64,000 nt of DNA from Psychrobacter sp. UBA5136 (lineage in GTDB: Bacteria > Pseudomonadota > Gammaproteobacteria > Pseudomonadales > Moraxellaceae): the NCBI RefSeq assembly GCF_002414005.1, contig NZ_DHYG01000003.1, positions 9,507 to 73,506 on the forward strand, read 5' to 3'. Within the stretch, counting starts at the first letter, position 1; each line of letters begins with the position of its first letter. The notes under the pieces are model-generated. The model worked only from the letters and a program-made list of their open reading frames with translations. It searched no databases and had not been told where the DNA came from. Shown here one piece after another: positions 43,170 through 53,070 of the stretch. The position numbers and the translations under genes are program-made.

Positions 43170-45743
43170 ATGTTAAGTCGTCATCTTGAAGTTTCTTTGC
43201 GTTTAGCAATGACACTTGCGCGCCAAAAATCGCATGAGTATCTCACTGTTGAACATCTGCTATTGGCATTATTGGAAAATACCAATGCTGCCAATACGTT
43301 GACTGCTTGCAATGCCAATGTGTCAACGTTGCGTAGTGAGCTAGAAGCTTATATCAATAAGCATACGCCAACAGTAGACGCAGATTCTGAACAATCACCC
43401 CAGCCAACCCAGAGCTTTGACCGTATTTTGCAGCGTGCTATTTTCCACGTGCAGTCTATCGGTGGCGGTCGTTTGGTTGAAGGTTCTGATATTTTGGTAT
43501 CCATGTTTTCAGAGCATGACACCTATGCCGTTTATTTGCTTAAAAAGCAGGGCATCAGCCGTCTTGAATTGACCCAGTATTTATCACATGGTCAAGATAA
43601 GGACGAGCCATCTGAGCCACGTGCTTCGATGACTGGTGAGCGCCGCAGTGCGTCAGAAAAAACCAGTAAAGACCCGTTGGTTGAATTTGCCACCAACTTA
43701 AACCAACGCGCCGCTGAAGGCAAAACTGACCCATTGATTGGTCGTGGCCCAGAAATTGAGCGCGCCGCCCAAGTATTATGCCGTCGCCGTAAAAACAATC
43801 CCCTACTTGTTGGTGAGCCGGGCGTTGGTAAAACCTCGATTGCCGAAGGTTTGGCGTGGTTGATTATCAATGATAAAGCACCAAAACCTTTAAATGGCTG
43901 CGTGATTTATAGCCTAGATATTGGCTCATTAATCGCTGGTACTAAGTATCGCGGTGATTTTGAAAAACGCATGAAGTCGCTACTTGATGCATTAAAGAAA
44001 AAACCCAATGCGATTTTGTTTATTGATGAGATTCATATGATTATTGGCGCAGGCTCGTCAATGAGCAGCAATATGGATGTCTCAAACTTAATCAAACCAG
44101 CCCTTGCTAATGGTGAGCTGCGCTGTATTGGTTCAACGACCTTTACTGAATATCGTCAAGTGTTTGAAAAAGATCATGCCTTGTCACGTCGTTTCCAAAA
44201 AATTGACGTAAAAGAACCAAGTGTCGATGACAGTATTGATATCTTACGTGGGCTGAAACCACGTTATGAAGAATTTCATAATGTCGAATATACCGATGAG
44301 GCCTTAGTAACCGCCGTTCAATTATCGGCCAAACACATTCACGAGCGTTTTTTACCCGATAAAGCCATCGACGTCATCGATGAAGCGGGTGCTTATAAGC
44401 GCTTGGGCATCGTCGCGGATTTGGATGATATTGATGCCGAAGAAAACTTTATTGCCAATTTAGAGCAAGATTTTGATGCGCAAATCGAGGCCGATGAAGA
44501 AGGTCTTGCTGGCGATAGTGACGATGACAGCCTTGATGACGCAAGCACTGCCAATGAAATGCAAGCGGAAGCAGAGTCGGCAAAAGCCAATGATAAAGCT
44601 AGTGGCGCTAAAAAATCTAAAGCCAAACGCGCGCCGATAAAAATCGATGTTGCCGATATCGAAGCCATCATTGCTAAGCTTGCGCGTATTCCGCCCAAAT
44701 CAGTATCGAGTGACGATAAGAGCATTCTTGAGCACTTGGACCGTGATCTTAAGCACTTGGTATTTGGTCAAGATGAAGCGATTGAAACCTTGGCGGATGC
44801 GATTAAACTGTCGCGTGCCGGTCTAAAAGCGCCGGATAAACCAATTGGCTCGTTTATGTTTGCAGGTCCTACGGGCGTTGGTAAAACAGAAGTGTCGCGT
44901 CAACTGGCCAACTTACTCGGCGTAGAGCTGGTACGCTTTGATATGTCAGAGTATATGGAAGCGCATACTGCATCACGTTTGATTGGTGCGCCTCCGGGTT
45001 ATGTCGGTTATGACCAAGGTGGTTTGCTAACCGAAAAAATCAATCAGCATCCGCATTGCGTCTTGCTGCTTGATGAAATCGAAAAAGCGCACCCTGATGT
45101 CTTTAACTTGTTATTACAAGTCATGGATCATGGTACCTTGACTGATAACAATGGCCGCGTGGCTATCTTTAAACAAGTCATTATCATCATGACCACCAAC
45201 GTCGGTGCTGAAAGTATCAGCCGCTCTTCTATGGGCTTTACCCAGCAAGATCACAGCCGCGATAATACAGAAGCGCTCAAACGTGTCTTTACCCCTGAGT
45301 TCCGTAACCGTTTGGATGCGATTATTCAGTTTAACGCGTTAGATACCTCGGTCGTGGTCTCAGTGGTCGATAAGTTCTTGGTTGAGCTGCAAGTACAGCT
45401 TGATGATAAGCAAGTGACGCTAGAGATTGACGATGAAGTCCGTGATTACTTGGCGGATAAAGGTTATGATCGCCTAATGGGCGCGCGTCCTATGCAGCGC
45501 CTAATTCAAGACGAGATCAAAAAGCCACTCGCAAGTATGATTTTGTTTGGTGACTTGGTGAATGGCGGGGTCGTACATCTAAGCTTAGAGCCAAAAGAAG
45601 ATAGTGAGCAAGACGGCGCGTCTGTTAAGCTTGAGAAAAATAGCGCTAAATCTTCGGATATAGGGTCATCAGACAGCCGTATTATCTTAACGGTCGTTGA
45701 GACGCATGAGCCGCGTCCAGATTCTGAGTCACTAGCCAGCTAA
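43170..45743 (+). CDS. clpA: ATP-dependent Clp protease ATPase subunit ClpA
   Basis: ClpA unfolds proteins and feeds them to ClpP. The 857-residue protein has the N-terminal Clp repeat domain. AAA+ module 1 has Walker A GEPGVGKTS (about 215-223) and LFIDEIHMI; module 2 has GPTGVGKTE (about 566-574) and LLLDEIEKAHPD. It is about 100 residues longer than E. coli ClpA. Most of the excess is an acidic, Ala/Asp/Glu-rich insertion at about residues 415-490, at the junction between the modules. AGGA precedes the ATG. A strong terminator follows. Confidence 0.96.
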   Translation: MLSRHLEVSLRLAMTLARQKSHEYLTVEHLLLALLENTNAANTLTACNANVSTLRSELEAYINKHTPTVDADSEQSPQPTQSFDRILQRAIFHVQSIGGGRLVEGSDILVSMFSEHDTYAVYLLKKQGISRLELTQYLSHGQDKDEPSEPRASMTGERRSASEKTSKDPLVEFATNLNQRAAEGKTDPLIGRGPEIERAAQVLCRRRKNNPLLVGEPGVGKTSIAEGLAWLIINDKAPKPLNGCVIYSLDIGSLIAGTKYRGDFEKRMKSLLDALKKKPNAILFIDEIHMIIGAGSSMSSNMDVSNLIKPALANGELRCIGSTTFTEYRQVFEKDHALSRRFQKIDVKEPSVDDSIDILRGLKPRYEEFHNVEYTDEALVTAVQLSAKHIHERFLPDKAIDVIDEAGAYKRLGIVADLDDIDAEENFIANLEQDFDAQIEADEEGLAGDSDDDSLDDASTANEMQAEAESAKANDKASGAKKSKAKRAPIKIDVADIEAIIAKLARIPPKSVSSDDKSILEHLDRDLKHLVFGQDEAIETLADAIKLSRAGLKAPDKPIGSFMFAGPTGVGKTEVSRQLANLLGVELVRFDMSEYMEAHTASRLIGAPPGYVGYDQGGLLTEKINQHPHCVLLLDEIEKAHPDVFNLLLQVMDHGTLTDNNGRVAIFKQVIIIMTTNVGAESISRSSMGFTQQDHSRDNTEALKRVFTPEFRNRLDAIIQFNALDTSVVVSVVDKFLVELQVQLDDKQVTLEIDDEVRDYLADKGYDRLMGARPMQRLIQDEIKKPLASMILFGDLVNGGVVHLSLEPKEDSEQDGASVKLEKNSAKSSDIGSSDSRIILTVVETHEPRPDSESLAS

Positions 45744-45782
45744 GTTCTTGCTACTGATATAACAACAAGGTTACGGCGTTAT

Positions 45783-45811
45783 AAAACGGTTACAATGGTA
45801 GCCGTTTTTTT
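45783..45811 (+). terminator. Intrinsic terminator of clpA
   Basis: An 11-bp stem (AAAACGGTTAC / GTAGCCGTTTT, one G-U pair), loop AATG, then T7. A TATAAT for the next gene begins six bases later. Confidence 0.92.
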
Positions 45812-45876
45812 ATTGCTATAATTTATTGAATAACAGTACCTCCAATTATCCTATAACAAATAAAAAAGGCCACATC

Positions 45877-46614
45877 ATGGAAAAGTTCGATGAAAAATCT
45901 GTAAAAACAGAGGCGCAAAAAAAAGCAATTTTAGACAATGTACGCTTGCCAGAAGACTGGAAAAAAGCCCTAGCAGAAGAATTGACTTCTGCTAACATGG
46001 ATGACTTACGGGCGTTTTTAAAAGAAGCGTATCAGTCAGACGACAGTATCTATCCACCAGCACCGCTGATGTTTAATGCTTTTAATCTGACGCCTTTATC
46101 GCAGGTCAAAGTCGTGATACTGGGTCAGGACCCTTACCATCGTCCAGGTCAAGCAATGGGGCTGTCGTTTTCTGTGCCAAAAACCATTCCAAAGCCGCCG
46201 TCCCTAAACAACGTGCTAAAAGAGATGGCAGATGATATCGGTATCGCCCCTTCAAAACATGGTGATTTAACCTACTGGGCGCAGCAAGGCGTTTTATTAT
46301 TAAACAGCTCACTGACTGTGCAAGAAGGCGAGCCAAACAGCCATCAACATAAAGGCTGGGAGCAATTTACTGATGCGGTGATTGATGTGGTTAATGAGCA
46401 AACAGAGCATACCGTATTTATTTTATGGGGCAGTAAAGCCCAGAAAAAGGGCAAATATATCAATACTGATAAACATTTAATTTTAACCGCTGTGCATCCA
46501 TCGCCCCTTGCTGCTAACCGTGGTGGGTTTTTTGGTTCTAAGCCGTTTTCTAAAACCAATGACTATCTGGTACAGCATGGCCGAAAACCGATTGATTGGC
46601 AGTTGCCGCAATAA
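45877..46614 (+). CDS. ung: Uracil-DNA glycosylase
   Basis: Ung excises uracil from DNA. The ATG at 45877 is chosen because AAGG lies eight bases upstream, and because a TATAAT at 45817-45822 would start transcription inside the longer frame that opens at 45826. The 245-residue product has the catalytic GQDPYH (83-88, with D85), LLLNSSLTV and the C-terminal HPSPLAANRGGFFG. The stop codon abuts the tadA ATG, so the two genes are translationally coupled. Confidence 0.96.
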   Translation: MEKFDEKSVKTEAQKKAILDNVRLPEDWKKALAEELTSANMDDLRAFLKEAYQSDDSIYPPAPLMFNAFNLTPLSQVKVVILGQDPYHRPGQAMGLSFSVPKTIPKPPSLNNVLKEMADDIGIAPSKHGDLTYWAQQGVLLLNSSLTVQEGEPNSHQHKGWEQFTDAVIDVVNEQTEHTVFILWGSKAQKKGKYINTDKHLILTAVHPSPLAANRGGFFGSKPFSKTNDYLVQHGRKPIDWQLPQ

Positions 46615-47163
46615 ATGAAAAATATACAAAATATAAGCTTGCAGCCATATCAGCCAATTCATAGCCAACTTACTACAGGTAAGTTTTGGTCAGATGAAGA
46701 TGTTAAATGGATGCAAAAAGCTCTTGAGCTTGCCGAGCAGGGTGCTAAGCGTGCAGAAGTGCCCGTAGGGGCGGTATTGGTACATGAGCAGCAGGTTATA
46801 GGGCAAGGGTTTAATGAGCCAATTGGACGTCATGATGCAACCGCTCATGCTGAAATTGTTGCGTTACGCGATGCTTGTACGCGTCTAAACAATTACCGCT
46901 TGCCATTACAAACGACGCTCTATGTGACCTTAGAGCCGTGTACCATGTGTGTTGGCGCATTGATTCATGCTCGCGTCGATAGGCTTGTCTATGCCGCAAG
47001 TGAACCAAGGGCAGGTATGGTGGGCAGTCAAATGAACTTGGCTGCCGAGCCTTTTTATAATCATCGTATTCAAGTGCATAAAGGCTTGTGCCGTGAGCAG
47101 AGTAGTCACATGCTAAAAGCTTTTTTTCGTGAGCGCCGGCAAGCAGTAAAGAACAAACGTTAA
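46615..47163 (+). CDS. tadA: tRNA-specific adenosine deaminase TadA
   Basis: TadA deaminates the wobble adenosine of tRNA-Arg(ACG) to inosine. The zinc-binding and catalytic residues are HAE (H78, E80) and PCTMC (C109, C112). The protein is 182 residues, with about 25 extra residues before the deaminase domain compared with E. coli. It starts directly after the ung stop codon. Confidence 0.94.
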   Translation: MKNIQNISLQPYQPIHSQLTTGKFWSDEDVKWMQKALELAEQGAKRAEVPVGAVLVHEQQVIGQGFNEPIGRHDATAHAEIVALRDACTRLNNYRLPLQTTLYVTLEPCTMCVGALIHARVDRLVYAASEPRAGMVGSQMNLAAEPFYNHRIQVHKGLCREQSSHMLKAFFRERRQAVKNKR

Positions 47164-47345
47164 AATAGAAAGTCAGCATCAACTGTTAACAAGATATTAT
47201 TGTCATTGCTAGTGATGAGAAGGTTTGTTTGCTATACTATTGCCCTATTTGCTTACGAACCAGTCTGTTGGCGTGCAAGCGTCTGATAAACCTGTAAAAT
47301 TTACTCTATTTACCCCTAAGCCATGCCAACGATTAAGTGAGTGTT

Positions 47346-48101
47346 ATGACTGCCTTCACACCTGATGCTAATGATAATAGGGACATGCCATCATTGCGCT
47401 ATCCGGTTATCTGTATTGACGGTCCAAGCGGGGCGGGTAAAGGCACGGTTACCTGGCGCTTAGCCCAAGCGTTAGGGTATCAGCTGTTAGATTCTGGGGC
47501 GTTATATCGCATTGTTGGTCTAAAGGCGTTTGAAGCAGGTTTGCTGGATACAGAAGGCAAGCAAAGCATTGATGAGGCGGCGCTGTTAGCATTGACCAAA
47601 AGCTTACAGATTGTTTTTGAGCCTAATAGTGAGTCAGGCCGCATAGATATTATTGTCAATGGCGGGAAGATTGGCGAGCAAGTACGTAACGAGACGGTTG
47701 GCGGTTATGCTTCACAAGTTGCGGTCTATCCAAAGGTGCGTCAAGCGTTGCTCAAACTGCAGCAAGACATGGCGACCCAATCAGGACTGGTTGCTGATGG
47801 GCGCGACATGGGCACAGTGGTTTTTCCAGATGCCGATGTTAAGGTCTATCTGACGGCAAGTGCCAAAGCCCGTGCTGAGCGCCGTGTCACACAGCTTTTA
47901 AAGGCTGGTCAAACGGCAGATTTTGATGCGATTCTTACGACGATTAAAGCCCGTGATGAGCGTGATGAAAACCGAGAAGCAGCGCCATCAAAGCCTGCAG
48001 AAGATGCATTAGTGCTGGATAGCTCAAACCTAGACGCTGATGCGGTTTATGAGCTGGTAAAAAGACATTGTCAGGATAAAGGTATTTGTTTTAAACAGTA
48101 A
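47346..48101 (+). CDS. cmk: Cytidylate kinase Cmk
   Basis: Cmk phosphorylates CMP and dCMP. It has the P-loop IDGPSGAGKGT near the N-terminus, LLDSGALYR, DGRDMGTVVFPDA and the lid segment RDERDENREAAP. A GTG three codons upstream (47337) is an alternative start; neither has a strong ribosome site. It precedes rpsA, the usual order, with a terminator hairpin between. Confidence 0.95.
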   Translation: MTAFTPDANDNRDMPSLRYPVICIDGPSGAGKGTVTWRLAQALGYQLLDSGALYRIVGLKAFEAGLLDTEGKQSIDEAALLALTKSLQIVFEPNSESGRIDIIVNGGKIGEQVRNETVGGYASQVAVYPKVRQALLKLQQDMATQSGLVADGRDMGTVVFPDADVKVYLTASAKARAERRVTQLLKAGQTADFDAILTTIKARDERDENREAAPSKPAEDALVLDSSNLDADAVYELVKRHCQDKGICFKQ

Positions 48102-48181
48102 TAAAAACAACATATTAAGTACTAAAAGATTTCCTATCAGGGCCATTTTAGTATAAAATTGTATAAATATAAGTAAGACCG

Positions 48182-48233
48182 TTGTTGCTAGTGAGTTCGC
48201 TAAAATTCGCTTATTAGCAACAAACGTTTTTTT
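48182..48233 (+). terminator. Terminator between cmk and rpsA
   Basis: TTGTTGCTA (48182-48190) pairs with TAGCAACAA (48215-48223), and T7 follows at 48227-48233. It lies 80 bases past cmk and 100 before rpsA, so rpsA should have its own promoter downstream, or readthrough control. Confidence 0.75.
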
Positions 48234-48334
48234 ATATGGCTATATAAGATATAAAACCAGTATTTCGTTTTATACAGTCATAAATTTGATCCGTACTGTG
48301 CTGGACAGGATACGGCTATACAAAGGTAGACATA

Positions 48335-50023
48335 ATGGAATCATTTGCTGAACTATTTGAAGCGAGCATCGAAGAAACAGGTCTTGATATCGAGCGTGGC
48401 TCGGTTATCACAGGAACTGTTGTTGCCATCGATAGCGACTGGATCACTGTTGATACAGGTCTAAAATCTGAAGGTATCGTCGCTCGTGAAGAGTTTTTAA
48501 GCGAAGAAGGCGAACTTGAAGTTGAAGTTGGCGACACAGTTGACGTCGTGGTTGAAGCGGTTGATAACGGTATGGGTCAAACCTTACTGTCGCGCGAAAA
48601 AGCCAAACGCGTTGAGACTTGGAATTTCCTTGAGAAAATCTCTGACAATGATGAGATTGTAAAAGGTATTATTTCTAGCAAAGTAAAAGGCGGCTTTACC
48701 GTTGATATCGGTTCAGTTCGCGCGTTCCTACCAGGTTCATTGGTAGACGTCCGTCCGATTCGTGATACCACGCATCTAGAAGGCAAAGAGCTAGAATTTA
48801 AAGTTATCAAACTAGATCAAAAACGTAACAACGTTGTGGTAAGTCGCCGCGCTGTTATGGAAGCTGAGAATTCAGCTGAGCGTGAAGAGCTATTGAACAA
48901 GCTTGAAGAAGGTATTGAGATCGAAGGTATCGTTAAGAACCTAACTGATTACGGTGCATTCGTTGATCTTGGCGGTATTGATGGTCTACTACACATCACT
49001 GATATGGCATGGCGCCGCATCAAGCACCCATCTGAGGTGGTTGAAGTTGGTCAAGACCTAAAAGTTAAAGTATTGAAGTTTGACCGTGAGCGCAATCGCG
49101 TCAGCCTAGGTCTAAAACAACTTGGTACCGATCCTTGGGATAACGTTGGTGGCACCTATCCAGTAGGTAGCGTGGTTAAAGCACGCGTCACCAACCTAAC
49201 TGATTATGGTTGCTTCGCTGAAATTTCTGAAGGTATCGAAGGTCTAGTACACGTATCAGAAATGGATCACACCAACAAAAACATCCATCCATCAAAAGTT
49301 GTACAAGTGGGTGATGAAGTTGAAGTGATGATTCTTGATATCGACGAAGAGCGTCGCCGTATCAGCTTGGGTATCAAACAAACCTTAGCCAATCCATGGG
49401 ATGAGTTTGATAAGAAACATGAGCGCGGTGATAAAATCACTGGTACGATCAAATCTATCACTGACTTTGGTATCTTTATCGGTCTAGACGGTGGTATCGA
49501 TGGTCTTGTGCACTTGTCTGATATCTCTTGGAACGAAACTGGCGAAGAAGCTATCCGTAACTACAATAAAGGCGACACCGTCGAAGCAATGGTACTGTCT
49601 GTAGATTCAGAAGCCAACCGTATCAGCTTAGGCATCAAACAGTTAAGCTCTGATCCATTCAACGAATATCTAGTCAACAATGACCGCGGTGCTATCGTTA
49701 ATGGTAAAGTAAAAGAAGTAGACGCTAAAGGCGCTACTATTGAGCTTGCTGACGAAGTAGAAGCTTACTTACGTGCCTCTGAGATTCAACGTGACCGCGT
49801 TGAAGATGCAACTAAGCATCTGTCTGTTGGTGATGACGTTGAAGCAAAAATCATCAGTGTGGATCGCAAGACTCGTAACATCAACTTGTCAATCAAAGCA
49901 AAAGACGAAGCTGAAGAGCGCCAAGCGATTAAAGAATTGGGAAGCTCTGGCACGACTGCTGCTGCTGGTTCTGATGCACAGCCAAAAACCATTGGTGACT
50001 TGATCAAAGAACAGATGCAGTAA
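48335..50023 (+). CDS. rpsA: 30S ribosomal protein S1
   Basis: S1 binds mRNA leaders and is needed for initiation on weak or absent Shine-Dalgarno sites. The 562-residue protein has six S1/OB repeats, recognisable by recurring blocks such as NLTDYGAFVDLGGIDGLLH, NLTDYGCFAEISEGIEGLVH and SITDFGIFIGLDGGIDGLVH. The length is standard. The codon pattern is regular, as expected for a highly expressed gene. Confidence 0.98.
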   Translation: MESFAELFEASIEETGLDIERGSVITGTVVAIDSDWITVDTGLKSEGIVAREEFLSEEGELEVEVGDTVDVVVEAVDNGMGQTLLSREKAKRVETWNFLEKISDNDEIVKGIISSKVKGGFTVDIGSVRAFLPGSLVDVRPIRDTTHLEGKELEFKVIKLDQKRNNVVVSRRAVMEAENSAEREELLNKLEEGIEIEGIVKNLTDYGAFVDLGGIDGLLHITDMAWRRIKHPSEVVEVGQDLKVKVLKFDRERNRVSLGLKQLGTDPWDNVGGTYPVGSVVKARVTNLTDYGCFAEISEGIEGLVHVSEMDHTNKNIHPSKVVQVGDEVEVMILDIDEERRRISLGIKQTLANPWDEFDKKHERGDKITGTIKSITDFGIFIGLDGGIDGLVHLSDISWNETGEEAIRNYNKGDTVEAMVLSVDSEANRISLGIKQLSSDPFNEYLVNNDRGAIVNGKVKEVDAKGATIELADEVEAYLRASEIQRDRVEDATKHLSVGDDVEAKIISVDRKTRNINLSIKAKDEAEERQAIKELGSSGTTAAAGSDAQPKTIGDLIKEQMQ

Positions 50024-50058
50024 GTTGTAGATTGTTAAGATAGTTATACTATAAAAAG

Positions 50059-50083
50059 AAAGCGACTCCGGTCGCTTTTTTTT
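50059..50083 (+). terminator. Intrinsic terminator of rpsA
   Basis: An 8-bp stem AAAGCGAC-TCCG-GTCGCTTT is followed by T-rich sequence. The 350 bases after it, up to ihfB, hold no gene; a TAAAAT near 50220 is the only promoter-like trace. Confidence 0.92.
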
Positions 50084-50431
50084 ATGTTTAGATTTGCGGA
50101 TGCGCCAGAATGCTTAAAGATTTTCGGTAAAAAAGGAAACTCTTATTTTCATTTATCCTGATATCCGCTATCATTTGCAACACTGAATAACGAGATGTGA
50201 AGGTAAACCTAAATAGCTGTAAAATGATGAATAGCCTGATCGCTACTTAACGATAACGAGTTTGGGTTAAGTTAAGAGGTTTTTATCATTGATACATCAG
50301 TATTTGATAGGTGTTTGGATGTTGTTATCTTAAGCCTATAAACTTAAGTTATTTCTTTCTCTATCGTTTTTTAAAGCTTTGGGTTTAGCTCACGGCCAAC
50401 TTATCTATTAATTTACAAGGTCCCTGTGATA

Positions 50432-50737
50432 ATGCAGCAAGCAATTAACAAGTCCGAATTTATTAGTAATCTGAGTGCGAATTGTGACAACATAACGGAT
50501 ACCGTTGTCGATGATGCAGTACGCGAAATATTAAATTTGATGACCGATACATTAGCCAATGACGGGCGTGTAGAGGTGCGCGGCTTTGGTAGTTTTTGTC
50601 TTCATCATCGCCGCGCCCGTATGGGACGCAACCCTAAGACGGGTGAAAGCGTACCCGTACCTGCCAAAGCGATTCCACACTTTAAACCCGGCAAAGCTCT
50701 ACGGGAAGCCGTCAATGATAAGGTAGCAAACGGTTAA
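50432..50737 (+). CDS. ihfB: Integration host factor beta subunit
   Basis: IHF is a DNA-bending heterodimer of the HU family. The product (about 101 residues) has the family core GRVEVRGFGSFCLHHRRARMGRNPKTGE, including the proline-tip hairpin region, and HFKPGKALRE. A GTG two codons upstream (50426) is an alternative start; AAGG lies five bases before the GTG and eleven before the ATG. lapA and pyrF follow, the usual order. Confidence 0.95.
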   Translation: MQQAINKSEFISNLSANCDNITDTVVDDAVREILNLMTDTLANDGRVEVRGFGSFCLHHRRARMGRNPKTGESVPVPAKAIPHFKPGKALREAVNDKVANG

Positions 50738-50810
50738 TAAAGCGGAGCCGTCAGCATGTTGCGTTCTTTGTTAAACGGTTCACACGCTTCAACAAAAAAG
50801 GAGACGTCTG

Positions 50811-51221
50811 ATGCGCATTTTACTGCTGGTATTACTGTTTTTAAGCTTTGCTTATGCGCTTGGTTTGGTATTGGCCAATAATACGGAAGTCGGGGTGAAC
50901 CTGCTATTTTCACAAGCACCGACGATGAATTTGGGCTTATTGCTGATCCTTTGCTTAATATTAGGTATCGTTATTGGGATGCTACTTGCGTTGCTCGTTT
51001 TTCGTGTCCTACAAAATAAGTGGGAAATCTCGCGTCTGCAAAAATTGAATGCCAATTTACAAGAGCAGGTGACGCAAGCCAATATCGTCATTGACCGGCA
51101 AGCGAACGCGCCGTCGGTACAAGAGGCGGTTTATAGTGCCGCAGCGAGCAATGGGCACGATAGTAGCCTGACTAACCCAGACGACAGTGCGTCTTTAACC
51201 AAGCAAAAGCGCGATTATTGA
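50811..51221 (+). CDS. lapA: LapA-family inner-membrane protein (DUF1049)
   Basis: LapA works with LapB (YciM) in controlling LpxC turnover and so LPS synthesis in enterics. The 136-residue protein has two membrane helices (about 1-22 and 38-65) with ANNTEVGVNLLF between them. A cytoplasmic coiled coil follows (ISRLQKLNANLQEQVTQANI), then a Ser/Asp-rich tail. AGGAG stands before the ATG. Its place between ihfB and pyrF supports the call. Confidence 0.9.
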   Translation: MRILLLVLLFLSFAYALGLVLANNTEVGVNLLFSQAPTMNLGLLLILCLILGIVIGMLLALLVFRVLQNKWEISRLQKLNANLQEQVTQANIVIDRQANAPSVQEAVYSAAASNGHDSSLTNPDDSASLTKQKRDY

Positions 51222-51292
51222 GTGCTGACCAAGCATTTTGTATTAGTACATTTATATAATCATTTAATAAACTGATAAAAAGTGGCGCAACT

Positions 51293-51991
51293 ATGAACAA
51301 CACCATCAATTCTCCAGTCATCGTTGCACTGGATAATATGACTAAAGATGCCTCTTTAGCGCTGGCGGACCAATTAGATCCAGCATTATGTCGGTTAAAA
51401 GTAGGGAAAGAGCTGTTTACCCGCTGCGGTCCAGAGATAGTCAAAGCGCTACAGCAGCGGGATTTTGACGTGTTTTTGGACTTGAAATTCCACGACATTC
51501 CGAATACCACAGCACAAGCGGTGTTAGCAGCGGCCGAGCTTGGCGTATGGATGGTCAACGTGCATGCGAGCGCGGGCTTAGAGGCGATGTCATTGGCCAA
51601 GCAGCGTTTGATGGACGGTAATTTTGAGACATTGCTGATTGCCGTTACTGTGCTGACTTCTATGGACAATCAAGCACTCATACAAACGGGTATCACTGAT
51701 GGCTTAGATGCACAAGTGAGCCGTTTGGCACAATTGACCAAGCAAGCTGGGCTTGATGGCGTGGTTTGCTCAGCGCAAGAGGCCAAGACACTTAAGGCAT
51801 TATGTGGTCAAGACTTTAAGCTCGTCACCCCGGGTATTCGTTTACTAGACGACAATGCGGATGATCAAAAACGCATCTGTACGCCGCAACAAGCGTTGAC
51901 AGATGGCTCTGATTATTTGGTGATAGGCCGTTCAATTACGCAAGCAGCAGACCCTGCGGCTAAATTACAATTGATATTTAACGGTATTTAG
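51293..51991 (+). CDS. pyrF: Orotidine 5'-phosphate decarboxylase
   Basis: PyrF makes UMP from OMP, the last step of pyrimidine synthesis. Catalytic DLKFHDIPNT (D63, K65, D68) is intact, with PVIVALDN at the N-terminus and VTPGIR near the phosphate site. The length is 232 residues. A strong terminator follows. Confidence 0.97.
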   Translation: MNNTINSPVIVALDNMTKDASLALADQLDPALCRLKVGKELFTRCGPEIVKALQQRDFDVFLDLKFHDIPNTTAQAVLAAAELGVWMVNVHASAGLEAMSLAKQRLMDGNFETLLIAVTVLTSMDNQALIQTGITDGLDAQVSRLAQLTKQAGLDGVVCSAQEAKTLKALCGQDFKLVTPGIRLLDDNADDQKRICTPQQALTDGSDYLVIGRSITQAADPAAKLQLIFNGI

Positions 51992-52013
51992 CGCTAGAGA
52001 TTGACAGAAACAT

Positions 52014-52043
52014 AAAAAGACAGCCTAATCCGCTGTCTTTTTT
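52014..52043 (+). terminator. Intrinsic terminator of pyrF
   Basis: AAAAAGACAGC pairs with GCTGTCTTTTT around a 7-base loop, with a T-run. The stem core (GACAGC/GCTGTC) is the same as in the asd terminator. Confidence 0.92.
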
Positions 52044-52166
52044 ACTTTTTGCCGCCCAACAAAAAGGTGCTACACTGGTTAAGTCTATGCTCATAAGAGT
52101 CTTAGGTAGTGGGCTTAGAAAAGGGCAATTCTTTGCAAACAGTGTGATTAAATAATAGTAGATGCT

Positions 52167-52964
52167 ATGAAATTACAGATTTTGAGCGACTTACATATTG
52201 ATAGTTATGCGCGGCAGTCGCATCCGCTAGGGCGCATCCCTAAAACGGACGCAGACGTGGTGCTAGTAGCGGGAGACACTGCCAATAGCGATAGCGGTAT
52301 GCCATGGCTACAAGAGCAAGCAGCGCACTTACAGGTGCCTTTGCTTACCATCGCGGGCAATCATGAATACTTCGGCGAAGATGTGCTGCATTTTGATAAA
52401 AAGCTCGCAACTTGGGACAATTACAATACCGAGTTACAGCAAGGCGTGCGCGTCTTACAGTGTCAGCATATTGATATCGGTGAGGTGCGGATTTTAGGCT
52501 GTACGTTGTGGACGGATTATCAGTATCAAGCCAATGCCGACACCATGGCAGCTGCTAGGCGTTTTATGCGCGACTATAAACAAATTTATGCCGGTAGCGA
52601 GCTATTTTCACCCGAAGTATCGATGCAAATTCATGCTCAGCACCGTCAATGGCTGCAGCAGGCCCTGATGACTGCCAAAGCATTGGGCAAAAAAACCGTT
52701 GTCATGAGCCATCATAGTATCAGTCCGTTATCGGTCTCTGAAAAATTTGCTAACTTACCGAGTAACGCCGCCTTTGTCAGTGATTTATCAAGCTGGATGC
52801 ATGAGGATTGGGCGCCTGCCCTTTGGGTGCACGGACATACGCATGAAGCCTTTGATTATCAAATTAACAAAACAAGGGTGATAGTCAATCCGCGCGCTTA
52901 TCCCAATGAAGTGAGCAGTACCGAGTTGGCATTCATCTGGAACAAAGTAGTGGATATCGGATAA
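52167..52964 (+). CDS. Metallophosphoesterase (calcineurin-like)
   Basis: The 265-residue protein has the complete set of binuclear metal motifs: DLH (D8, H10), GDT (D37), GNHE (N65, H66), SHHS and GHTH near 230. It resembles small YkuE/Icc-like phosphoesterases, but its substrate cannot be told from sequence. It begins after the pyrF terminator and stands alone. Confidence 0.88.
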   Translation: MKLQILSDLHIDSYARQSHPLGRIPKTDADVVLVAGDTANSDSGMPWLQEQAAHLQVPLLTIAGNHEYFGEDVLHFDKKLATWDNYNTELQQGVRVLQCQHIDIGEVRILGCTLWTDYQYQANADTMAAARRFMRDYKQIYAGSELFSPEVSMQIHAQHRQWLQQALMTAKALGKKTVVMSHHSISPLSVSEKFANLPSNAAFVSDLSSWMHEDWAPALWVHGHTHEAFDYQINKTRVIVNPRAYPNEVSSTELAFIWNKVVDIG

Positions 52965-53070
52965 GCCATTTTAACCAAGCGTCTATAGCAAGACTTAAAA
53001 GCATCAGCTATATTGCAACTGACTTTATATTTTGTTCATTCCTATTAAAAAATCTGCTACGCTTACTACC

